A stretch of 64,000 bases of DNA from Prochilodus magdalenae. Its lineage: Eukaryota; Chordata; Actinopteri; Characiformes; Prochilodontidae. Made by a program: the position numbers and the translations under genes. The notes under the pieces were generated by a model. It saw nothing but the letters and a program-made list of their open reading frames with translations, was not told the origin of the DNA and made no database searches. Below are positions 56,464 to 64,000 of this stretch, in pieces (the stretch's first letter is position 1; each line of letters begins with the position of its first letter). Location: NCBI GenBank assembly GCA_024036415.1, contig JAMWET010006809.1, positions 31,001 to 95,000 on the forward strand, given 5' to 3'.

Positions 56464-56996
56464 CAGGGGTTGAACAATGAAACTGAAACACCTGTGATTT
56501 TAGTGTGGGCGGTCTCATGGCTAAATTGGACCAGCCTGGTGGCCAATCTTCATTAACTGCACATTGCACCAGTAAGAGCAGAGTGTGAAGGTTCAGTTAG
56601 CAGGTAAGAGCACAGTTCTGCTCAAAATACTGCAATGCACACAGCATTATGGGTGACATACCAGAGTTCAAAAGAGGACAAAGTGTCGGTGCACGTCTTG
56701 CTGGCGCATCTGTGACCAAGACAGCAAGTCTTTGTGATGTATCAAGAGCCACGGTATCCAGGGTAATGTCAGCATTCCACCAAGAAGGACGAACCTCCAC
56801 CAGCATCACGTAGTGACCTGGCCACTATCCTGCAAGAAGAATGGCTTAAAATCCCTCTGACCACTGTGCAGGACGCAGTATATGACATTCCCAAGACCAA
56901 CTGACGCTGTATTGGCCGCAAAAGGAGGCCCTACACCATACTAATAAATGATTGTGGTCTAAAACCAGGTGTTTCAGTTTCATTGTCCAACCCCTG
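56464..56996 (+). mobile_element. Tc1-derived MITE family B, copy 3 (complete, 533 bp)
   Basis: CAGGGGTTGAACAATGAAAC to GTTTCATTGTCCAACCCCTG, flanked by TA (56462-56463 and 56997-56998) and inserted at the edge of an (AT)n microsatellite. The plus strand holds the transposase helix-turn-helix remnant (FKRGQSVGARLAGASVTKTA), here followed by the intact RATVS-type bases (AAGAGCCACGGTATCCAG). No DDE core. Confidence 0.92.
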
Positions 56997-57002
56997 TACA
57001 TA

Positions 57003-57019
57003 TATAGATAGAGAGAGAG

Positions 57020-57057
<38 letters not shown>
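57003..57057. repeat. (GA)n microsatellite
   Basis: GATAGAGAGAGAGAGCGAGAGAGAGA continuing to 57057, immediately to the right of MITE copy 3. Confidence 0.95.
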
Positions 57058-57060
<3 letters not shown>

Positions 57061-57412
57061 CTTTGGTAAATATACTTAAAATATGATAATAGATAGTTAC
57101 ATAGCTAATAGATCATGACTCATATCAGTTTGTTGTCAGCTCTAAATAAAACTGAACCCAGTTCAGTGCTGAACCAGTCTGTTGGGTGCATCGCTCTGGT
57201 TTCTGTAAGGTTAAGGACCCGAGTGCTCTGCATGAGTCAGTACACTCCATTGTCTGCTCTCTCTTTCTCTCTGTTTGCTTTCTCATCTGCTCAGGAATAA
57301 GTTAGCTGGTCCTCTTTTGGTCTTCTTGTTGGCCTCTAGTTGAATCTCTTGGCTGTCTCTGTTTGTGCTTGTGTGTATGTGAGAGTGAGTCAGTGTGTGC
57401 GGCGGGAGAGTC

Positions 57413-57414
<2 letters not shown>
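57058..57414. other. No gene recognised
   Basis: Unique sequence between two GA microsatellites. Confidence 0.4.

Positions 57415-57447
<33 letters not shown>
57415..57447. repeat. (GA)n microsatellite
   Basis: GAGAGAGAGAGAGAGAGAGA continuous for about 33 bp. Confidence 0.95.
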
Positions 57448-57449
<2 letters not shown>

Positions 57450-57866
57450 GAATATGGACTTTGAGAGAGGCTGCAGTACTTATGCTGTTGTGAGTCAACC
57501 TGTGAATATGTATCACCCACGCTCACACACACACACCTCACATATGCGCACACACGCTCTGTCATGGCGGTGTCAGATTTAACGCTCTTCGTCCCCTTTG
57601 ACAGGACTCTATCTCGCCCACGGTCTCTTATTCTCTCTCACACGTACGCAAGAAGACTTCCTGTCATGCACTGGCCATCAATGAGCAGGTGTATGTGTGC
57701 ATTCCGGTCCACGTGTGTTTATAGCTCCTCCTAATACACGTACACAGCAGTGTGCAAAAGTCAGAGATCACCCAGCATTTATTTAACTTCCAGCCAAAAC
57801 AGCCAGTACGTACAAGTTCCAACGAGAATCCAAAACAAACGACAATAAACAAAGTAAAATAGACTC
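57448..57866. other. No gene recognised
   Basis: Unique sequence with a short CACACACACAC run at 57525-57536; no supported exon. Confidence 0.4.
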
Positions 57867-58588
57867 TTCATCAAGAGAACAGCTGCACCCAGGAGGAGGT
57901 GTGGGAGTGCGATGCTGTTGGGAAGGAAGATAAAGGTGACCAGGATCAATAATTGATCATATAGACTGATATGATCAATATTTATTGAGCTACACATACA
58001 GAAGTCTGTCTCTCAGTATGGTGGAGTCGGGCCGCCGTTTGCTAACGCACCATGCAAGACGTCTCGGTATGGAGCTGTAGAGGTTCCTAATGGTGTCCTG
58101 TGATAATCCATCCCATGCAGTTTGAATATCCTCACACAGTTCCTGCAGATGGTGCGGTAGTAGTGGAGGTGGAGGGACACCAGGCCTTTTATTTCATCTC
58201 CACCGTTCATCTTGGTGCTGACCACGATGCCTCCACACACAGATTCGTCTGTCATCTCCGCACTCCATGAGTCATCCTGGTAGTGCCAGCACCATTGACA
58301 GATGGCTGCACAATGCAGGACTACACGCACACAGACCGTTACCACGGCTGTCCTTAACACCACGTCACCGTCACCAAAGACTGTAGTGGTGTCGTGCCAG
58401 ACTGTCATGACTCTGAAAGGTCATCTTCGGGGATGAGTGCCACGAAACCGTGTGTGGAGGCATTGTGGTCAGCACCAAGATGGATCGTTTGTTGTCACAC
58501 GTCCAGAAGATCTAGTGTTGCTCCACCTCCACCCTGATGGCATTGCTATCCAACAGTTCCTTTTGGGTGCAACTATTATTTTGGCTTT

Positions 58589-58590
<2 letters not shown>
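57867..58590 (-). mobile_element. Tc1-like element family A, rearranged (copy 5)
   Basis: The left terminus CATCAAGAGAACAGCTGCAC and the right terminus TCCTTTTGGGTGCAACTATT match the family A ends. The minus strand reads HGMDYHRTPLGTSTAPYRD and LHYYRTICRN. Past about 58250 the internal order switches strand: CACTCCATGAGTCATCCTGG and GTCACCAAAGACTGTAGTGG at 58260-58400 read in the plus direction, as in the copy at 13616-13720. Part of the element has therefore been inverted. Inactive. Confidence 0.75.
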
Positions 58591-58638
<48 letters not shown>

Positions 58639-58689
58639 AGAGAGAGAGAGAGAGATATAGATATATTTATAAAAACATATGTACACAAG

Positions 58690-58756
<67 letters not shown>
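58591..58756. repeat. (TA)n microsatellites, two runs
   Basis: TATATA runs at about 58590-58634 and 58690-58754, separated by AAAGAGAGAGAGAGAGATAT and ACAAGCTTAT. The GAATTCCCTGTAGACTGGGA just after 58755 is a small family C fragment, so this AT run may have grown at the edge of a transposon. Confidence 0.93.
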
Positions 58757-58757
<1 letters not shown>

Positions 58758-59237
58758 TTCCCTGTAGACTGGGAATTTAGCCACAACTGGGAAAATAGCC
58801 ACATATATATATACACAGACATTAGATTAAGACTACATATGTTTTTTCTACACATTTAAATAATAAAATATCTAAAACTCTATTTAATAGGTAATTGTGT
58901 ATAACTGTCAAAAAGCATAGCATATATTGTTGGTAATATTTTCCATTAAGTCTCATATTGCATTGCTACACCAGAAAACAAAGGGCAACTCTGAAAGTAA
59001 AAACTTACAGTGCATTTTAAGCTGCATTAACATCATCTTCTGTTTGTGTGCAGCAGCACTTAGTGCAGCCATAGTAAAATAATAATCCCCTCCACCTTTT
59101 ATTTTGATCAATATTGCATAACTACTCTCTATTAACACAATAACACATCTACGTTATATTGATTTCCAGTTTTAACGCTGATAAGCTCACCAAACAAAAC
59201 GTAGTCACCTGTCACTGAACCATTCCTGATATTATAC
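58757..59237. other. AT-rich sequence, no gene recognised
   Basis: After a short family C fragment (about 58755-58800) the sequence is unique and AT-rich. Confidence 0.4.
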
Positions 59238-59575
59238 AATACCTCCACGAGCACCAGTAACAGCTGTGGCTGGATTGGGCATGTACTTGACGAGTTTCTG
59301 GATGTAGGCCACATCAGTGTTCAGACACCTGCAGATTCAGCTACTTCCTTCACACTATGGTCTTTGGCCACGCCCACATGCAGTCCCTCCTTTCAGCCAA
59401 TCATTAACATCTGCTCTGGATCCATATACCACACATGGAACGAGACATTCCCTACACTGTAGCACCTCTTCCCAATCTATGGATCCCGTCACTCACACCC
59501 CACAGGTATTTATAGCCCCATCATCCTCATGCAGTGCCATCTGCAGGAGCCTGAAGTTACTACCACCTTAAACAT
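59238..59575 (-). mobile_element. Tc1-derived family C element
   Basis: TACCTCCACGAGCACCAGTA, TTTCTGGATGTAGGCCACAT, ATCATTAACATCTGCTCTGG, CACACATGGAACGAGACATT and GCAGGAGCCTGAAGTTACTA match the copy at 21712-22150, with an internal deletion joining TCAGTGTTCAGACA directly to CCTGCAGATTCAGC near 59327. It ends just downstream of the two-exon gene and may supply or border its 3' UTR. Confidence 0.75.
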
Positions 59576-59734
59576 GCAAGGTGACTCATGTTTTTCGTTT
59601 GGTGAGCTTGTGTTGTATGTAATAATATGACCTATTACGCAACCTCTACTGTAATTAGAACCCAGCCTTGACACTGGACTGACATTTCATCTTGCATTTA
59701 GAGCTACCCTGCTTGTGCCATTTGTATGCTGAGC

Positions 59735-60584
59735 TTAATCAGTGTGGGCTTTTGGCTGTGCCTCTCTCTGCTGGTTAAAGTATTCGTTGAGTTTGGGTAT
59801 AATCACCATCTCTACTTCCGTCTTTGAACTCGTGATTTCATGAAAGCTGTTCCGTAGATGGGTAATCAATTCTCTCGTCTTCCAAATGAAGCGCCCAACT
59901 TTGGAACCCACTTCCTTCTCCTGCACGGTTTCTTGATTCTTCAGTCTCCTGAAGTCTCCATGTATTTTGTAGTTCTTTATTCCCAAGATAATTCCTGCCT
60001 TCAACATACACCGTACGGCTGTAAAGTGGGGGTCAATGTTTTGTGCCCCCTCTAAAGCTCTCCTTCCATGCTTTAGCAGTCCCTGCAGTTCCTCTGGCTT
60101 AAACATCTCAGCAAGCTCTGATAAAGCATCGCCAGGCTTTGCCAGAGAAGACCTTTGCTCGTCGTGTTGGTGCTGCAGTATCTTCTCAACATTGTTGACT
60201 ATGTTGTTTAAGAGGCTGATAACCTGACCGGCTGTTGTGTTGAATATCGCCAGACCCTTTTCAATCTCCTGCGTTATATACTTCTGTGCTGCTCGAAAGC
60301 GTTTAAAGCCTACGATTCCAAAGCCTAAAGCAATTATGTGGAATGCAATTTCCCAAGTGAGTATGGAACGTCCACATCTATAGATCATCAGAATATTAAT
60401 GAGATTCCCTACCAAAAGTGTTATTGCTGCCATTCTATCTATTTTGATTGCTTTCTCGAATTTATATAAAAAGTCATTGGTGCTCTTCTCCAGATGTCGG
60501 ATGGTTTGCTGGAGTTCCTGCTGACGTTCTCCATGAAGTTTTATGAGCTCAATGCTGTTCTCCAGGAGATCTTCAGGAAGTGTG
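59735..60584 (-). CDS. Exon 2 of a predicted 311-residue two-hydrophobic-segment protein
   Basis: Minus-strand exon beginning after TTTATGTAG (acceptor AG at about 60585-60586) and ending at a TAA at about 59735. It supplies residues 29-311. Residues 30-79 (LPEDLLENSIELIKLHGERQ onward) are charged and helical, probably a coiled coil. Residues 80-98 (MAAITLLVGNLINILMIYR) and about 103-122 (ILTWEIAFHIIALGFGIVGF) are two hydrophobic segments separated by a tiny CGRS turn, so a membrane hairpin is likely. The remaining 190 residues are amphipathic and charged (IVNNVEKILQHQHDEQRSSL). There are no cysteine frameworks, signal peptide or catalytic motif. The frame is unbroken and of coding quality. 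I do not recognise the family; the layout loosely recalls ApoL-like or other membrane-hairpin proteins, a structural analogy only. Confidence 0.75.
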
Positions 60585-60679
60585 CTACATAAACACAGAC
60601 AGATAAATACATTAACAAATGGTTCATCACCTGAACGGTTCTCATAGAGTACAGTGAATTAATCCGTAGATGCACTGAC
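60585..60679 (-). other. 95-bp intron of the two-exon gene
   Basis: Donor GAGAG|GTCAGT and acceptor TTTATGTAG|CACAC on the minus strand. Joining exon 1 to exon 2 keeps one open frame (split Ser codon, AG + C). Its short length is typical of fish introns. Confidence 0.75.
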
Positions 60680-60765
60680 CTCTCCTCAGCAGAGGGGAGC
60701 GCGTTGCTCTTGCATACATCACTGTCAGAACTGCCCTCCACTCCCTGAGTCTCTTTTCCCACCAT
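60680..60765 (-). CDS. Exon 1 of the two-exon gene (start codon and 28 codons)
   Basis: Minus strand ATG at 60765, giving MVGKETQGVEGSSDSDVCKS then NALPSAEE and a split Ser codon. It is acidic and Ser-rich, likely disordered. The start context is CTTAAACATGG, with G at +4. A possible acceptor (TTGGTTGTGTAG, about 60787-60798) lies just upstream, so a noncoding 5' exon further right is plausible. An alternative start is the Met at residue 80 of the joined protein (60433), which would remove the coiled coil; the clean splice junction and open upstream frame favour the longer form. Confidence 0.68.
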
Positions 60766-61054
60766 GTTTAAGATTAGCTGGAAGATCTACACAACCAAGC
60801 CCCAAAGAAAAGCATTTGTTATACTTGCCATTAAGTAAACAAACAAATTCTTCTTCTTCTTATAAATATTATACATTTTCTAATATTTTACTGGCCACTG
60901 ACCAGTGTTGTAACAGGTTACAGTAATACCTTAAAGTTTTCCTGTAATGAAGTAACAGCTGTTCTTTCAAATGCATAACAGTTACTGACATGGCTTGGAT
61001 TATTCATATCTCTGTAATACAAATATTATTGTGTTCAGACAGCGTTCAGATGCA
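60766..61054. other. 5' flank of the two-exon gene
   Basis: Contains the possible 5' UTR acceptor and a TTCTTCTTCTTCTTATAAAT pyrimidine-rich stretch at 60848-60867. No TATA box or other promoter is called. Confidence 0.35.
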
Positions 61055-62227
61055 CTACCTGGCCATAAAAAAGGTCACCACCTGGATTTAACTAAGCAAA
61101 TAGGTAAGAGCCCCTCCCATTGGATAATTACTGCATGGCTGATTATGTTTTAGTTGGCAACAAGTTATTAAACCCTTACTGATGCAGTGAGTAGCTTCTC
61201 ATTTCCTAAACAACCATGTGGAAAGACGCGTCCTGTGGTGGTGGAAAAGATGCTAAACTGTTTGGTGTTGGCACCAAACAGAGAAGACATCTAAGGAGAT
61301 TGCTGAACCTACAAAACTCAGGTTAAGAACTGTCCGATGCATTATTAACAAGTGGAAGGACGGTGGGAAAACATCATCTTCCAGGAAGGAATGTGGTCGG
61401 AAAATGGTCTTGGATGATGGTGATCGGCGATCACTTAAACGTTTGGTGAAATCAAATCATAGAGAAATAGGGAAATGTTTAATTTTGAAAGTAAGAGCAT
61501 CTTCCCATGCGTAAAATGAAGGGAACTCAAGGGTTTGGGACTAAACAGCTGTGTAGCCTTAAGAAAACCACTCGTCAGTGAGGCTAACCGGCAAACACGG
61601 CTTCAATCAGCTAGCAAGCATAAAGACTGGACTCTGGAGCAATGGAAGGAGGTTATGTGGTCTGAGTGAGTCCAGAATGACCCTGTTCCAGAGTAATGAG
61701 TGCATCAGGGTAAGAAGAGAGGCGACTGAAGTGATGCACCCATCATGCCTAGTGCCTACCGTACAAGCCCGATCTGGGATCAGTCAGGTCCAGCTTCAGC
61801 AACATTATGTGCCCAGTGAATGCAGCTGACTACCTGAACATACTAAACCACAAGGTTATTCCATCAATGGATTTCTCTTCCCTGATGGCACGGACATATT
61901 TCAAGATGAATTCCAAGATGCCAAGAGTGGTACAGAGAGCATGAGACATCATTTTCACACATGGATTGGCCACCAAAGAGTCCAGACCTGAACCCCATTG
62001 AGAATCTTTGGGATGTGCTGGAGAGGACTCTGCGTAGTGGTCCAAATCTCCCATTATCTGTACAAGATCTTGGGGAATAATATAATGAATGCAACTCTGG
62101 ACAGAAATAAATGTTGTGACATCGCAGAAGCTTGTGGCAACTATGCCATAGCGAAAGCGTGCCATGATCAAAGCTAAAGGCGGTCCAACAAAATATTAAA
62201 ATGTCTGACCTTTTTTTGGCCAGGCAG
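61055..62227 (+). mobile_element. Tc1-like element family F, full length but decayed
   Basis: The left end CCTGGCCATAAAAAAGGTCA (from 61058) and right end GACCTTTTTTTGGCCAGGCAG (to 62227) are inverted repeats with TA flanks. The 1.17-kb length is near that of an intact small Tc1-like element. Plus-strand frames in pieces read as transposase, including an N-terminal KLFGVGTKQRRHL region near 61256 and a C-terminal [17 protein letters not shown] block at about 61966-62005 (CACCAAAGAGTCCAGACCTG AACCCC), but several stops and frameshifts intervene. The minus-strand frames at 61830-62253 are shadows. It is inactive. Confidence 0.82.
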
Positions 62228-63258
62228 TATATTATGGTATGCTTTTTTGGCAAGCATTATGGTAAGATCTACTTAAACTTGACGAATGAAGGTAGCAATA
62301 AGATAAATACTCGATATATAAAATTATTTACAGGTTACTTTCTTGTGGAAGATGGCTGTCCCAAACCCTGTCTTGTAAAGGTATATCATAAAGTTCTATA
62401 AAGTGGAAGATGAAGATTTGTCGTTAATTATTTTTAAATAACAAAATACACAGAAACTGAAAGAGTTTTAGTCTGTAGATGGAGACTTATTTTAGTCAGG
62501 CTGCTCCTTTTTAGCCCAGCAATAGTGACTGCATCCCTGCCGGGCCACATGGTGAGCAGTTAGATCTGATTGTTGTGAAGTAAATGTGTTGTAAAGTCTG
62601 AATATCACCGTTGAAGAGTAAGAACTATCACTACCAATGGCACAGTTTTCTGCCATTAATACAATTAATGCAAAATATTCTGATTTCATGGGTGTGCAAC
62701 TTTTCAAAGCTCTGTTAGCTAGTCACTACTGAAACATCTGCTAAAGTTTTGCTAGGATTGTTATGTTAGTGACAAAAAAGGAATGTTTTAATCTTTTTAT
62801 TTTTTTATTTTAAGAAATAATGATAAGATATAGGCTCACTAAAAGCAAAGTCCAAGTTAGATACAAGTCTGAAATGTGTTTAAATTCTGACATTGTTTCA
62901 AACATTTTTGGTTAAATTATCATCATGTATATATTTTTTTTAGCTTGCACACATTTTCACTGCATGCATGACCTGATTGTGAAAATGAAACCCAACATCA
63001 TTTAAACCGGTCTAACTTGATTTTTGTATGGAAAGCTTTACATCAAACTTGTTTCTAGGGTTTCAAATTTAAATTCACCAATAATATTATCATCACCTGA
63101 AGTTTTAAATGATGCTTACTATGACTGTTTTAATAAAGTAACCGCCCTATCACTGAATCAAAGTAGATGACCACAATAACAAATTGCTTTTTTTCCCACA
63201 GGGCACTAATCCGCAAATTATTGTTGATAATGATCTCATCTCTATAATAAGGGAGGTA
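62228..63258. other. AT-rich sequence, no gene recognised
   Basis: No exons, repeats or RNA genes I can support. Probably the upstream region of, or intergenic to, the two-exon gene. Confidence 0.4.
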
Positions 63259-63834
63259 CAGGGGTTGGACAATGAAACTGAAACACCTGTCATTTTAGTG
63301 TGGGAGGTCTCATGGCTAAATTGGACCAGCCTGGTGGCCAATCTTCATTAATTGCACATTGCACCAGTAAGAGCAGAGTGTGAAGGTTCAGTTAGCAGGT
63401 AAGAGCTCAGTTCTGCTCAAAATACTGCAATGCACACAGCATTATGGGTGACATACCAGAGTTCAAAAGAGGACAAACTGTTGGTGCACGTCTTGCTGGC
63501 GCATCTGTGACCAAGACAGCAAGTCTTTGTGATGTATCAAGAGCCACGGTATCCAGGGTAATGTCAGCATACCACCAAGAAGGACGAACCTCCACCAGCA
63601 TCACGTAGTGACCTGGCCACTATCCTGCAAGAAGAATGGCTTAAACTCCCTCTGACCACTGTGCAGGACGCAGTATATGTCATTCCCAAGACGAACTGAC
63701 ACAGCGTCAGTTGGTCTTGGGAATGACATATACAAGACCTGTTGGACAATTGGCCGCAAAAGGAGGCCCTACACCATACTAATAAATGATTGTGGTCTAA
63801 AACCAGGTGTTTCAGTTTCATTGTCCAACATCTG
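63259..63834 (+). mobile_element. Tc1-derived MITE family B, copy 4, with internal inverted insertion (576 bp)
   Basis: CAGGGGTTGGACAATGAAAC to GTTTCATTGTCCAACATCTG, with TA flanks at 63257-63258 and 63835-63836. The same transposase N-terminal remnant and deletion as the other copies. It is 43-45 bp longer than copies 1-3 because 63701-63750 contains extra sequence: an inverted copy of the element's own adjacent segment, then a few bases ending GTTGGACAAT that match the terminal repeat. Confidence 0.92.
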
Positions 63835-64000
63835 TATGTGCACTATGTTTGCTAAACTAACTATAATTTTGAAAACAGAATAAACATTTATTTGAAAATC
63901 CAAAGAATAACAAATTACTGCTGTGAAACGTTTGGAACAGTAAACAGAAAGTAACTAAAAATAAGGAAATTAAAACGTACCCAACTGACAGACGGGAAGC
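63835..64000. other. Right edge, no feature recognised
   Basis: AT-rich unique sequence running to the end of the window. Confidence 0.4.

Noticed and set aside
61830..62253. Minus-strand frames of 113 and 129 codons
   Set aside because: They lie antisense to the C-terminal part of a decayed Tc1-like transposase and have no domain.

Overview
This window looks like nuclear DNA from a ray-finned (teleost) fish. The evidence is a dense mix of Tc1-like DNA transposons and their internally deleted derivatives, a tRNA-derived SINE with fish-type tail sequence, the 3' end of a Rex1/L2-like LINE, hAT-like miniature elements, long micro- and minisatellites, and split genes with GT-AG introns. I cannot name the species; an otophysan (characin- or catfish-like) is only a guess. 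There are no bacterial operons, CRISPR arrays, rRNA genes or functional tRNA genes.

Coding content is very small. I support three coding pieces. (1) Two plus-strand candidate first exons, 29354-29631 and 42459-42709, encode different N-termini but end in the same motif (DSV...TGM-A/P-YR), break in the same codon phase and have GT donors. I read them as alternative first exons of one large gene whose common exons lie downstream, probably beyond base 64000. I do not recognise the gene. (2) A compact two-exon minus-strand gene, 60765 to 59735 with a 95-bp intron, encodes a predicted 311-residue protein with a coiled-coil-like N-terminus and a two-segment hydrophobic hairpin. I do not recognise this family either. 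All other long open frames are transposase debris or translations of simple repeats.

Layout. 1-435 GATA/GATG microsatellite. 850-2070 fold-back element whose core has expanded into about 50 copies of a 14-bp repeat. 2986-3793 hAT-like element full of 31-bp repeats. 3950-5518 Tc1 fragment, dispersed repeat, Tc1-derived MITE and SINE. 5870-10800 AT-rich repeats, including a 389-bp higher-order tandem unit. 11300-15765 three copies of one Tc1-like family. 14740-17075 degenerate GAGTC-rich repeat. 17681-23930 MITEs, a LINE end, a 54-bp minisatellite and Tc1 fragments. 24228-24775 GT microsatellite. 25622-27312 second, larger array of the same 54-bp minisatellite. 29354-29631 first exon A. 30050-32340 an old local duplication with a MITE in one copy and a SINE in the other. 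33145-40075 transposon remnants, including a hAT-like element nested in a fold-back element with an 8-bp target duplication. 42459-42709 first exon B. 43060-47590 quiet, probably intronic. 47590-50010 67-bp minisatellite. 52293-52970 GGAT/GAAT microsatellite. 54842-55415 compact fold-back copy. 56464-58760 MITE, Tc1 remnant and AT/GA microsatellites. 59238-59575 Tc1 derivative. 59735-60765 two-exon gene. 61055-62227 a full-length but dead Tc1-like element. 63259-63834 a MITE copy carrying an unusual internal inverted repeat.

The main biological interest is (a) the duplicated alternative-first-exon structure of an unidentified gene and (b) a clear series in which a short 14-bp motif inside a fold-back transposon is present about 1, 4 and 50 times at different loci, a snapshot of minisatellite birth inside a mobile element.
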